DNA of 64,000 bases from Peptoniphilus faecalis (lineage in GTDB: Bacteria; Bacillota; Clostridia; Tissierellales; Peptoniphilaceae), in contig NZ_JABDSR010000005.1 in assembly GCF_012976305.1 (NCBI RefSeq), forward strand, positions 99,383 through 163,382, given 5' to 3'. A program made the position numbers and the translations under genes. The notes under the pieces were generated by a model. The model saw only the letters and a list, made by a program, of their open reading frames with translations, was not told where the DNA came from and did no database searches. Shown here piece after piece: positions 17,740 to 26,027 of the stretch (its first letter is position 1; each line of letters starts with the position of its first letter).

Positions 17740-18375
17740 ATGACAAATTATCTTAAAATTGCAGAGAAAGCAAAGCCAGAGTGCATAAATTGTGCCCAAG
17801 AAATTTTTGAAGCTATTTCAAAAAATTCTACTACAAAGTCTCTTGATAAGGTTAAAAAACAAATGGACAACTTAAATACATTCTTATATACATACTTTCT
17901 CATTACTTATAATAAAGACCTCACAAATATTCACGACGATTTTACTTTAAAAATCAAAAATGTCCATGATAAATCTTCTTTAAAAAATATTGCAAATCAG
18001 TTGATTGAAGCTTATTCCAATTCTCTACTTGATGAAATGGAATTTTCTAGAAATGAAATTATAGACAATGCCCTAAAGATCATTAATAAAGAATACGCAA
18101 CGGGGTTAAATTTAGAAGATCTTGCAAAAAAACTTCACCTTTCCAAAAATTACCTTTGTTCACTTTTTAAGGAAGAAACAGGCTTTACATTTTGCCAATA
18201 TTTAAATACATTAAAGACTAATAAGGCAAAAAAACTTCTTTTAGAAGATAAAAAGACTTTAGAATACATTAGTTATGAATGTGGGTTTTCTTCACAACCT
18301 CATTTTACTATGACCTTTAAAAAGTATACTGGTAAAACACCTCGTGAATACAAAATGAGCCTAGTGTCCCAATAA
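17740..18375 (+). CDS. AraC-family transcriptional regulator
   Basis: A 211-residue regulator. Residues about 108-208 are the AraC double helix-turn-helix domain, with 'YATGLNLEDLAKKLHLSKNY' and the signature 'ISYECGFSSQPHFTMTFKKY' plus 'GKTPREYK'. The N-terminal 100 residues are helical and match no ligand domain I know. GGAGG precedes the ATG. The gene lies just upstream of the MBOAT/SGNH pair on the same strand and is the obvious candidate for controlling it; the palindrome over its own -35 box suggests autoregulation. Confidence 0.85.
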   Translation: MTNYLKIAEKAKPECINCAQEIFEAISKNSTTKSLDKVKKQMDNLNTFLYTYFLITYNKDLTNIHDDFTLKIKNVHDKSSLKNIANQLIEAYSNSLLDEMEFSRNEIIDNALKIINKEYATGLNLEDLAKKLHLSKNYLCSLFKEETGFTFCQYLNTLKTNKAKKLLLEDKKTLEYISYECGFSSQPHFTMTFKKYTGKTPREYKMSLVSQ

Positions 18376-18386
18376 TCTAATTATTG

Positions 18387-18430
18387 AAATCCTCCATGCT
18401 TTGCTATATTATATAGTAATTGGAGGATTT
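18387..18430 (+). promoter_or_regulatory. Hairpin that pairs with the MBOAT ribosome-binding site
   Basis: A perfect 10-base inverted pair, AAATCCTCCA (18387-18396) and TGGAGGATTT (18421-18430). The right arm is the Shine-Dalgarno of the gene starting at 18432. The loop itself contains CTATAT-T-ATATAG. A promoter TTGAAA (18384-18389), 17 bases, TATTAT (18407-18412) may lie inside, in which case the left arm would not be transcribed from it and the repeat would act only on read-through mRNA or as DNA. Confidence 0.6.
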
Positions 18431-18431
18431 T

Positions 18432-19871
18432 ATGCTTTTTAACTCATTTGAATACTTGATTTTCTTGCCCATAGTTGTGTTTTTTTACAACTTATTACCA
18501 AGAAAATTTAAAAATATATTTTTGCTATTGGCAAGCCTCGCATTTTATAGTTTTTGGAATGTTAAATACACATTCCTAATGCTCCTTTCAATATTTATAA
18601 CCTACATAACTGGAATATATATTGAAAAAAATAGGGCAAATGTAAAAAAAATGAAGCTTGCTGTCTTTTTATGCTTTTTTATAAATTTGGGCATACTCTT
18701 TATTTTTAAATACTTTAATTTTTTTGCCAATATTATAAATAGTTTTTCTGACAGTAATTTTAATATTGCAATAGATGTGCTACTTCCAGTTGGGATTTCC
18801 TTTTACACTTTTCAGGCACTTGGCTACACCATTGACGTGTATAGAGAAGACCTTCACGCAGAAAAAAATCTCGTGAACTACGCCCTTTTTGTATCTTTCT
18901 TTCCACAACTTGTGGCAGGACCCATTGAGAGAAGTGTAAATTTACTACCTCAATTAAAAAGCCCAAAAAAATTTAGCTACGACAATCTCATTAGTGGTCT
19001 AATCCTATTTACCTATGGAATGTTTTTAAAATTAATTATCGCCGATAGAGCTGCAATTCTCGTAAATGAAGTCTTTGGAAATTATGAAAGCTTTTCAAGA
19101 GAAATTTTAATTATTTCAGGCATTTTATTTACACTACAAATTTATTGCGACTTCTATTCCTATTCTATAATGGCAAAGGGATCGGCAAAAATCCTCGGCA
19201 TCGATCTAATGGATAATTTTAAGGAGCCACTCCTTTCTAAATCCATTACTGAGTTTTGGAGAAGATGGCATATTTCTCTATCCACTTGGTTTAAGGACTA
19301 CCTATACATTCCCCTTGGTGGAAATAGAAGGGGCAAGATGAGGAAATATTTTAATTTAATTGTTGTTTTTTTAGTGAGTGGACTTTGGCACGGCGCAGAA
19401 CTTTCCTTTGTGCTATGGGGTCTTATCCACGGAATTTTTAATGTACTTGAAAATATTTTTGGTCTTAATAAAAAAAGCCTTCATAAAAATATTTTTGTAG
19501 ATACCTTTAAAAGAATTGTAACTTTTATAATAGTTGTCTTTGCCTTTATTTATTTTAGAGCAGAAAATATTCACCAAGGCAACGAATATCTACTTGCAAT
19601 TTTAAATAATGAGAAAAGCCTTGATTTATTAGGAGAATTGTCAAAAACTTCCTTTGGAATTTCAAATATTTATCCTCTAACCTTTGGTGTAATTATTTTA
19701 TTCATCTTCGACATTTTAAAGTACAACAAAATAAATTTAAGTGAAGGTCTTTTAAAAATAATTCTTCCAATAAGGTGGTTAATTTACCTCGCCTTTATCT
19801 TTATAATAATAATTTTTGGCGTATATGGTCCAGAGTTTTCTGAATCCGCCTTTATATATTTTCAATTCTAG
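18432..19871 (+). CDS. MBOAT family O-acyltransferase (AlgI/DltB/PatA-like)
   Basis: Membrane-bound O-acyltransferase that passes an acyl group (usually acetyl) across the membrane for transfer to a surface polymer. About 479 residues with about ten to twelve hydrophobic segments; 'LPVGISFYTFQALGYTIDVYR' and 'LVAGPIER' are family blocks, and the catalytic-region His sits in 'SGLWHGAELSFVLWGLIHG'. The ATG at 18432 is preferred, because TTGGAGGA lies directly upstream; a TTG 12 bases earlier would be the site itself. It pairs with the SGNH protein 8 bases downstream, as PatA/PatB-type systems do. The polymer is unknown, and no dltA/dltC is present. Confidence 0.9.
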   Translation: MLFNSFEYLIFLPIVVFFYNLLPRKFKNIFLLLASLAFYSFWNVKYTFLMLLSIFITYITGIYIEKNRANVKKMKLAVFLCFFINLGILFIFKYFNFFANIINSFSDSNFNIAIDVLLPVGISFYTFQALGYTIDVYREDLHAEKNLVNYALFVSFFPQLVAGPIERSVNLLPQLKSPKKFSYDNLISGLILFTYGMFLKLIIADRAAILVNEVFGNYESFSREILIISGILFTLQIYCDFYSYSIMAKGSAKILGIDLMDNFKEPLLSKSITEFWRRWHISLSTWFKDYLYIPLGGNRRGKMRKYFNLIVVFLVSGLWHGAELSFVLWGLIHGIFNVLENIFGLNKKSLHKNIFVDTFKRIVTFIIVVFAFIYFRAENIHQGNEYLLAILNNEKSLDLLGELSKTSFGISNIYPLTFGVIILFIFDILKYNKINLSEGLLKIILPIRWLIYLAFIFIIIIFGVYGPEFSESAFIYFQF

Positions 19872-19879
19872 GTGATAAA

Positions 19880-20908
19880 ATGAAAAAATTTCTAAAATTT
19901 TTAAAATCAATAATATTTATTGCCATAGTAATTTTTGGCATCATAGAACTAAATAGCCTTTTCATGAGAAAATCTCTTTCAAAGCCTTGGGATATGGGAA
20001 ATAAAATAGGCGGCTTTTTTAACGAAGCTGAAGACTATAATGCGATGTTTTTTGGTTCAAGTCATACTTACTGCTCCTTTGAACCCCTTGTAATTTATGA
20101 AAATACTGGTGTTAAATCCTATGTATTGGGGTCTCAAAAACAGCCTCTACAAGTTACTGCAAGTTATGTAAAGGAAGCCCTCAGAATAAAAAATCCCAGC
20201 GTGATTTTTGTCGACATACAATCATCAATTTATAAAATTCAAGAAGATTCTAGCGTCGTAAATTCTTATTCAGACTATTTGCCAATGTCTAAAAATAAAT
20301 TAGAAATGATCCTTAAAAAAGTTCCTAAGGAGTTTAAGGCAATGTCCATTCTTCCCCTCATTAGCTATCATAGCAGATGGGATGAGTTAAAGTATGAGGA
20401 TTACAACTTCGACAAAACTTCCTACAAAGATTACCTAAAAGGCTATGTACTTTTAAAGGGTCAAAGTAAAGATTTTAGAGAAAATATATTTGAAGATGAA
20501 GATAATTATTTAAATTCAATTACTTCCTTTGATGAAAAAAATTATTTAAAGGAAAACCTAAAGGCCTTTGACGAAATCATAGACCTAGCAAATAGAAATG
20601 GTGTAAAATTATATTTTGTCAAGACGCCCGTTTACGATTATAATTTGTATAAAAAAAATATAAATACAATTGAAAAATATTTAGAGAAAAGAGACGCAAC
20701 CTTTATCGACTTCAACAAATTTTATGACGAAATAAAATTAACTAAAGATGATTTCTACGATCCTCATCACTTAAATGTTCAAGGTGCAGAAAAATTTAAT
20801 TTGTTTTTTATCGACTACATGAAAAAAGAAGGCATCTTCCAAGAAAATTTGGCTAATGATAAAGCTTGGCAAGAAAATATTAAAATTTATGATATAAATA
20901 AATCTTGA
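19880..20908 (+). CDS. SGNH/DltD-like extracellular acyltransferase partner
   Basis: A 342-residue protein with one N-terminal membrane anchor (after MKKFLKFLK) and an outer SGNH-hydrolase-like domain. The nucleophile-region motif is 'FFGSSHTYCSFEP' (Ser in a GSSH setting), and the C-terminal catalytic Asp-His pair is seen in 'YDPHHLNVQGAEKF'. Such proteins take the acyl group delivered by the MBOAT partner and place it on a cell-surface glycan. It follows the MBOAT gene by 8 bases and ends at a terminator. DltD itself is a more distant possibility. Confidence 0.85.
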   Translation: MKKFLKFLKSIIFIAIVIFGIIELNSLFMRKSLSKPWDMGNKIGGFFNEAEDYNAMFFGSSHTYCSFEPLVIYENTGVKSYVLGSQKQPLQVTASYVKEALRIKNPSVIFVDIQSSIYKIQEDSSVVNSYSDYLPMSKNKLEMILKKVPKEFKAMSILPLISYHSRWDELKYEDYNFDKTSYKDYLKGYVLLKGQSKDFRENIFEDEDNYLNSITSFDEKNYLKENLKAFDEIIDLANRNGVKLYFVKTPVYDYNLYKKNINTIEKYLEKRDATFIDFNKFYDEIKLTKDDFYDPHHLNVQGAEKFNLFFIDYMKKEGIFQENLANDKAWQENIKIYDINKS

Positions 20909-20942
20909 TAGACAGAGGTTTTTATCTTCTGTCTCTTTTTTT
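20909..20942 (+). terminator. Terminator after the MBOAT/SGNH operon
   Basis: AGACAGA (20910-20916) / TCTGTCT (20928-20934) followed by a run of T. Confidence 0.8.
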
Positions 20943-21082
20943 GAAAATCTTTTTTAATATTGATAAGCACATTTATTTGTAATATTATATAAAATGAGTT
21001 TAATAAATAAAATTATAACCTTTTTTCTATATTTCTTGCTTTTTATTAAAAATAATAATAAAATATGCTTAAGGAGGCTAAT

Positions 21083-21955
21083 ATGACTATAAGGGATTTG
21101 GAAATATTTATTGAAGTTGTTAAGACGAAAAATATGTCAAATGCTGCTAAAAATCTAGAAATTTCGCAGCCTACCGTCTCTCATGCAATTTCACAAATAG
21201 AAAATGAGTATAATGTAAGACTATTCGATAGGGTTTCTAAAAAATTGTACATAACTGATGTTGGCTTAAGGCTTTATGATTTTGCCCTAAATATATTGGA
21301 ACAATTTGAAAACACTTTGATTTTTTTGCAAAGTTCATCTACCGCCCACAATATTAATCTAGGTGTGAGTTCAAATTTTAGTTCTCAATTTTTGCTTGAA
21401 ATAGTAGATGAGTATGAAAAAAAGGAAAACGATGTTAGTATAAGAGTATATGTTGACTCTCGTGAAAAAATAATTGAAAAATTAAATGCTGGTATAGTAA
21501 ACCTTGCGATAATAGACGGAGATTCTGGAGTTGAAAATAATCTAGTCGAGCCCTTTTTTAAAGATGAGATTTTTATAATTTCTTCGAAAGATTCTGAAAT
21601 AAAAGACAAAAAAGTACTTGAACCAGATGATTTAAAAAACAAAAAATTTGTATTTGGAGATTTAGACAGTGTTTCTAAAAAAATACTTTTGGGTTATCTT
21701 CGTGAAAAAAATATTCCAATAGATTTAAAATTTATTTGTCAAAATAAAGACATGGTTTTAAATATTGTAAAAAATAGTGATGTACTTTCCATTGGTGCAA
21801 ATTCATCCTTTAATGACGATAATATAATTAAGCACAGAATTTTAAATTTCTCTATGAGTAGAACTTATTACTTAGTTTATCATAGTGATTCTTTTCTTAA
21901 AAATAATTTGAAAAATTTTGTGAATTTTATAAAATACAAATTTAAAACAAAATAG
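21083..21955 (+). CDS. LysR-family transcriptional regulator
   Basis: A 290-residue regulator with an N-terminal winged helix-turn-helix ('DLEIFIEVVKTKNMSNAAKNL', then 'ISQPTVSHAISQIE', then 'LFDRVSKKLYIT') and a C-terminal periplasmic-binding-like effector domain. The ATG at 21083 has AAGGAGG upstream; a longer in-frame reading from 21065 would include that site. It lies 1 base before a PAP2 phosphatase gene, so the two are co-transcribed. The effector is unknown. Confidence 0.9.
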   Translation: MTIRDLEIFIEVVKTKNMSNAAKNLEISQPTVSHAISQIENEYNVRLFDRVSKKLYITDVGLRLYDFALNILEQFENTLIFLQSSSTAHNINLGVSSNFSSQFLLEIVDEYEKKENDVSIRVYVDSREKIIEKLNAGIVNLAIIDGDSGVENNLVEPFFKDEIFIISSKDSEIKDKKVLEPDDLKNKKFVFGDLDSVSKKILLGYLREKNIPIDLKFICQNKDMVLNIVKNSDVLSIGANSSFNDDNIIKHRILNFSMSRTYYLVYHSDSFLKNNLKNFVNFIKYKFKTK

Positions 21956-21956
21956 C

Positions 21957-22481
21957 ATGGAAATTAAATTTTTAGAAGCTTTACAAATTCTCTACTCTCC
22001 AATTTTAAATTATCTCATGATTTTTATAACTTATCTGGGCAATGGAGGATTTATTTGGATTGTTGCTGCAATATATTTGCTCTTTCAGAATAATAATAAG
22101 TTGAAAAGAGAGGCTTTTACCTTAGCATTAGCGCTAATTATTTTTTCAATCTTTGGTCTTCTAATTTTAAAACCAATAATAGCAAGACCAAGGCCTTTTA
22201 CAGTATCTGATGTAAATCTTTTAATAAAAGAACCGCTGGGATTTTCTTTTCCATCAGGACACACTGGATCGTCTTTTGCAGCAGCATATGTGATTTATTT
22301 TTACAACAAAAAAAAAGGTGTGCTCGCACTTATTTTGGCAGCACTCATTGCCTTCTCTAGAATGTATCTCTTTGTTCATTATCCAACGGACATAATCGCC
22401 GGAATAATTCTTGGATTAATATCTGGAAAATTGGCAACAAATTGCACAAATAATCTTTTAAAAAGGGCGTATAATAATTAA
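21957..22481 (+). CDS. PAP2 family membrane phosphatase
   Basis: A 174-residue lipid phosphatase-type membrane protein with about five hydrophobic segments. The three catalytic blocks of the PAP2/acid-phosphatase superfamily are complete: 'KPIIARPRP', 'PSGHTGSSFA' and 'SRMYLFVHYPTD'. It probably dephosphorylates undecaprenyl diphosphate or phosphatidic-acid-type lipids on the outer face. It begins 1 base after the LysR stop, without a separate ribosome site, which implies coupled translation. Confidence 0.9.
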   Translation: MEIKFLEALQILYSPILNYLMIFITYLGNGGFIWIVAAIYLLFQNNNKLKREAFTLALALIIFSIFGLLILKPIIARPRPFTVSDVNLLIKEPLGFSFPSGHTGSSFAAAYVIYFYNKKKGVLALILAALIAFSRMYLFVHYPTDIIAGIILGLISGKLATNCTNNLLKRAYNN

Positions 22482-22503
22482 AAAATTTAAATTCTTTGCA
22501 AAA

Positions 22504-22533
22504 TACCCCGTAAACTTTTACGGGGTAGAATAT
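22504..22533. terminator. Terminator shared by the PAP2 gene and the converging operon
   Basis: Perfect 11-base arms TACCCCGTAAA (22504-22514) / TTTACGGGGTA (22517-22527), 2-base loop. The right arm overlaps the final codons of the leftward gene ending at 22518. Confidence 0.75.
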
Positions 22534-23216
22534 TTTTCTGCAATTTTTATATTTAGTTCTTCACCAAGACCTCCATAGATCTCCTGGTACTCTTCGTAAA
22601 CATTTTTTAGTCTAGTTAAATTAAAATCAATTGCTTCTTTATCATCTAACATATCCAGTTGATTTAGTGGAAATCTGTCAAACATCATTGAGATTTCTAT
22701 CTCTAGGTCATCTCTCATAAACTGCAATTTTTCGCTACTTATGCGAAGTTCTCTCGGCCTTTCTCTATTTAAAAATTTCAAAAGTCCCTCTTTGTCACAA
22801 TTTTTGAAAAGTTCTTCTGCCCTGTCAAATTCTTCCACAGGAAAATCGTAAAAAGCTGGACTATAATAAAATATTACTTCTCTAAAAATATCCTCAATTT
22901 CTTTTCTCTTTTCATCAGTAATTATAATTTCATCTTCTCGTGTGAAGTTTTTTTTATCTTCCAATTCAAGTTCTTTAAACTCTTTTGCAAATTCTTCTTG
23001 AGCCTTATTTTTTGCATCTACGGGAGAAAGTTTGTCCAACAATTTTATATTTCTTCTAAGTTTTCTAATATTTAAATTTAAAGTATCTACATAATTTTCC
23101 AATTCGCCAAAAATCTCATTATATCTCTCATAAGTCTTTGGAATTAAATTTATAATTGTGTCTTCTTTTACAAAAATTAGCTCCGACACTAAAAATTTCA
23201 AATAATTTCTCTCCAT
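22518..23216 (-). CDS. Hypothetical helical protein, unknown function
   Basis: Not recognised; about 232 residues from the ATG at 23216, which has AAAGGTGA upstream (a longer frame to 23261 has no ribosome site). It is almost entirely charged and helix-forming, with a likely coiled coil around 'YVDTLNLNIRKLRRNIKLLDK' and a long Glu/Lys-rich middle. There is no membrane segment, signal or cysteine. It lies 41 bases downstream of the C39-like gene in the same operon, so the two may act together. Confidence 0.6.
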   Translation of the reverse strand: MERNYLKFLVSELIFVKEDTIINLIPKTYERYNEIFGELENYVDTLNLNIRKLRRNIKLLDKLSPVDAKNKAQEEFAKEFKELELEDKKNFTREDEIIITDEKRKEIEDIFREVIFYYSPAFYDFPVEEFDRAEELFKNCDKEGLLKFLNRERPRELRISSEKLQFMRDDLEIEISMMFDRFPLNQLDMLDDKEAIDFNLTRLKNVYEEYQEIYGGLGEELNIKIAEKYSTP

Positions 23217-23257
23217 AACATCACCTTTTCCTTTAGGCCTAAACTTTATTATATTCA

Positions 23258-23854
23258 TCACAATAAGTCAATGTTAAAAATATTGTAAGAAAAAATAGGA
23301 AAGTTCATCAATCCTTTTAAGTCATTGTAATCTATATAGGAAGGAGTTTTATTCCAACCGTCATAGACATGTAAAATTTTGATTTTCATACCCTTAAATT
23401 TATAAATTGAATATCCAAAAATAACCAAAGAATGTCTTTTATAATATCCGTTCCCGAGATTCATGAGAACTGGGCGAAAATTATCTATTTCATCTTTTAC
23501 ATGGGAATAAAAATTACCCATGTAAATTCCCCTTGATTTTAGATTCATATTATTTTTTCTAAAATAAGTATTTGCAATGCGTGAAATAAAAAAGGGAATC
23601 GTGCCAATATTTTTGAAATAGCCATTTTTATTTGCAATTTTAAAAACCTCTTTGTAAATTTCAAATTTATCAAGGTCCTTAAAACAATAACTAATAATTC
23701 TCGTCAAACTTGCAATAGTACAATTATTGCTTCCATCTTTAAAATCTCTTTGCAAAAAGTTTTGCATTTCAATTTCCCTTGATTCCACAAAAACTGCCTT
23801 GGGATAGTTTTTTTCTATATAGTCCTTTAGATTTGCAATTCTATTCTTTTTCAT
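23258..23854 (-). CDS. C39-like (papain-fold) putative cysteine peptidase
   Basis: A 198-residue cytoplasmic-looking protein whose residues line up with a papain-fold catalytic site: C45 in 'GSNNCTIASLTRIISY', H141 in 'YYKRHSLVIFGYSIYKF', and D165 in 'LHVYDGWN'. The spacing and the 'HSLVIFGY' block are what C39-like peptidase domains show. No signal peptide or transporter domain is attached. The ATG at 23854 is chosen with GGGGGA upstream. The substrate is unknown; its helical operon partner is a candidate. Confidence 0.6.
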   Translation of the reverse strand: MKKNRIANLKDYIEKNYPKAVFVESREIEMQNFLQRDFKDGSNNCTIASLTRIISYCFKDLDKFEIYKEVFKIANKNGYFKNIGTIPFFISRIANTYFRKNNMNLKSRGIYMGNFYSHVKDEIDNFRPVLMNLGNGYYKRHSLVIFGYSIYKFKGMKIKILHVYDGWNKTPSYIDYNDLKGLMNFPIFSYNIFNIDLL

Positions 23855-23889
23855 CTCTTCCCCCAATCTTTATATACCCAGTTTACAAT

Positions 23890-23922
23890 AAAAAAAGCTT
23901 TATGAAAAATTCATAAAACTTT
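23890..23922 (-). terminator. Terminator after the DUF4130 gene
   Basis: No gene ends here other than the one at 23924 on this strand. TTTATGAA / TTCATAAA stem (23901-23919) with TTTTTTT on the minus strand. Confidence 0.7.
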
Positions 23923-23923
23923 C

Positions 23924-24646
23924 TCAAAGTCTATTTATCTCTGGAAGGTAATTCCAATATTTTTTAGGCATATTCTGTACCCTAAGCCTTTCATTTTTCC
24001 GTTCCTTAATAGCAATTGCATCGTAAAAAATTCGCCAAAGGTCTACATAATCGTCTTCAATTTTAAAATCTTCTTTCATTTCATAATCAAAAAATTCTGC
24101 CCTAACTCCATTGTAAATTACTCCTCGATTTCTCTTTATGTCTACAATTATAAATTTTGTTTTTACAAGTCTTCTTTTAAAATGATTAAAGATATAATAC
24201 AAGATATCATTTTCTGGACTAAATTTTGCAAATAAAAAGCCATCTTTTTCATCGAATCGAAGAAGTCCCTTGTATGAATGAATTTCCCCTAAAACTCTTT
24301 TTAAAATATTTCTAAATAAAACTACATAATCATCGGCACTTTCGATGTAATAAAATCCCTTTACATATAATTTTTTCAACGTCTTGGCAATGGCAATTTC
24401 CTTTTTTTCATTATTTGATGAAAAAACCATAAAGATATTTTCGTAAAAGGAATAGGAAAAATTTTTTATTATGGAATTTTTTACACGTTCTGCCTTGTCC
24501 TTTTCTGTTACACATTTTATTCTATCATTAATAAAATCCTCTTGTTCAGTTTTTTTGACAATATCTTTCACTTCTTCCAAAACTTTATAAGAATCAAAAA
24601 TTACTGTGAGAAGTCCCTGGAAACTTCCATCATATACATAAATCAT
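23924..24646 (-). CDS. DUF4130 DNA-metabolism protein (TIGR03915-type)
   Basis: A 240-residue protein starting 'MIYVYDGSFQGLLTVIFDSY', the opening that defines the TIGR03915/DUF4130 group, which in some bacteria is fused to a uracil-DNA glycosylase. The C-terminal 'RVQNMPKKYWNYLPEINRL' is also typical. It follows the radical SAM DNA-repair-type gene by 10 bases, and these two families are usually neighbours, which supports a shared DNA repair or modification role. No catalytic residue is established for the family that I can name. Confidence 0.85.
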   Translation of the reverse strand: MIYVYDGSFQGLLTVIFDSYKVLEEVKDIVKKTEQEDFINDRIKCVTEKDKAERVKNSIIKNFSYSFYENIFMVFSSNNEKKEIAIAKTLKKLYVKGFYYIESADDYVVLFRNILKRVLGEIHSYKGLLRFDEKDGFLFAKFSPENDILYYIFNHFKRRLVKTKFIIVDIKRNRGVIYNGVRAEFFDYEMKEDFKIEDDYVDLWRIFYDAIAIKERKNERLRVQNMPKKYWNYLPEINRL

Positions 24647-24656
24647 ATTTCCCTCT

Positions 24657-25883
24657 CTATAAAAATGTGAGCTGCTCTGAATTTTCTCTCTCCAAAATTA
24701 TGGAGCGAAGAGATTCCCTTGAGTCAAACTTTTTGCCATAATATTTCCCCGAAACTGTTATAAAATTTATAGCCCTTTTTGTAGAAATTCTAAGCTTCTT
24801 TAAATCTTCAAAATTTAGAGCAAAGACCCTTCGTGCTTCAATAATTTTTTTCACAGTTTTTGGACCAAACCCTGGAATTTTTAAAAGTTCATCTGCCCTC
24901 GCCTTATTTATTTCAATAGGCTCTACAAAATTTTCAATTGCCCAATCCATTTTTGGATCCATATTTAAATCAAAATCTTTTTTTCTCTCGCTTAAAAGTT
25001 CTGTCGCACGAAAACCATAAAATCTAATCAAAAAATCTGCCTGATAAATCCTGTGTTCTCGCAGAAGTGGTGTAGCAAACTTTGGCAAATTAGAATTTTC
25101 ACGAACTGGCACATAGGCAGAATAATAAACTCTTTTTAGAGAATAGTCATCGTAAAGAGATTGAGACCTCATCATTATATCTCTGTCGTGAATGTCGCCT
25201 GTACCAACAATCATCTGCGTAGTTTGTCCCGCTGGCAAAAACAAGTTTTTTCGCCCAAAATTTTTATATTTTTTCTTTTCAAGGAAATTTATCTTTAATG
25301 TTTTTGACACAAAATCCATGGGCTTAGTTATTTCAGCAATTTTCTTTTCTGGTGCAAGAAGTGCAAGGCTTTTTTCAGTTGGAAGCTCAATATTTATACT
25401 CATCCTATCCACATATCGCCCAAGTTCTTTGATTAAATATTCACTAGCACCTGGTATTGCCTTCATGTGAATATAGCCATTAAAATTTTCATCTTCGCGC
25501 AACCTTTTTGCAACTTCAATTAATTTTTCCATTGTGTAGTCACAGGATTTAAAAATTCCAGAAGATAAAAACAGTCCTTCAATGTAATTTCTCTTGTAAA
25601 AATTAACTGTAAGATCTACTACTTCCTCCACTGTAAAAGCTGCTCTCTTTGAGTCGACGCTCCTTGCGTTTACACAATACTTGCAGTTATAGATGCAATG
25701 ATTTGTAAAAAGTATTTTTAACAGTGATATGCATCTACCATCTTCGCTCCAAGAATGACAGATTCCACTCACATCTGCGTTACCAAGTCCTCCCCTATTC
25801 TTTCTATTTGAACCAGAAGAGGAACAACTAACATCATATTTAGCGGCGTCTGATAGTATTCTTAGTTTTTCCATTAATTCCAT
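24657..25883 (-). CDS. Putative DNA modification/repair radical SAM protein (TIGR03916-type)
   Basis: A 408-residue radical SAM enzyme with the cluster cysteines C63, C67 and C70 in 'CIYNCKYC' (CX3CX2C). Upstream is a Cys-containing N-terminus ('CSSSGSNRKNRGG', 'ICHSWSEDGRC'). Around residue 330-350, 'RADELLKIPGFGPKTVKKII' is a helix-hairpin-helix DNA-binding element, which is why this family is thought to act on DNA. Promoter boxes lie just upstream. It forms an operon with the DUF4130 gene. The reaction is unknown. Confidence 0.88.
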   Translation of the reverse strand: MELMEKLRILSDAAKYDVSCSSSGSNRKNRGGLGNADVSGICHSWSEDGRCISLLKILFTNHCIYNCKYCVNARSVDSKRAAFTVEEVVDLTVNFYKRNYIEGLFLSSGIFKSCDYTMEKLIEVAKRLREDENFNGYIHMKAIPGASEYLIKELGRYVDRMSINIELPTEKSLALLAPEKKIAEITKPMDFVSKTLKINFLEKKKYKNFGRKNLFLPAGQTTQMIVGTGDIHDRDIMMRSQSLYDDYSLKRVYYSAYVPVRENSNLPKFATPLLREHRIYQADFLIRFYGFRATELLSERKKDFDLNMDPKMDWAIENFVEPIEINKARADELLKIPGFGPKTVKKIIEARRVFALNFEDLKKLRISTKRAINFITVSGKYYGKKFDSRESLRSIILERENSEQLTFL

Positions 25884-25898
25884 ATTACCACCAAATCC

Positions 25899-25928
25899 AT
25901 TCTATCATTAAAACCCATGTTTTGTAAA
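25899..25928 (-). promoter_or_regulatory. Candidate promoter of the radical SAM/DUF4130 operon
   Basis: On the minus strand TTTACA (plus 25923-25928), 18-base spacer, TAGAAT (plus 25899-25904). Confidence 0.5.
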
Positions 25929-25993
25929 CATATATTTTTATTACAAAATAGTTTTTCTATTTCTCTGTTTATACAAGCTAAAAATTCACATAA

Positions 25994-26021
25994 AAAAATC
26001 TGCTACCATGAGCAGATTTTT
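25994..26021 (-). terminator. Terminator after the Na/Pi symporter gene
   Basis: AAAAATCTGCT / AGCAGATTTTT, perfect 11-base arms with a 6-base loop and T run on the minus strand. Confidence 0.85.
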
Positions 26022-26027
26022 AAAATA

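Noticed and set aside
19880..20908. Naming the pair as dltB/dltD.
   Set aside because: There is no dltA or dltC nearby, and the SGNH protein has only general similarity to DltD.
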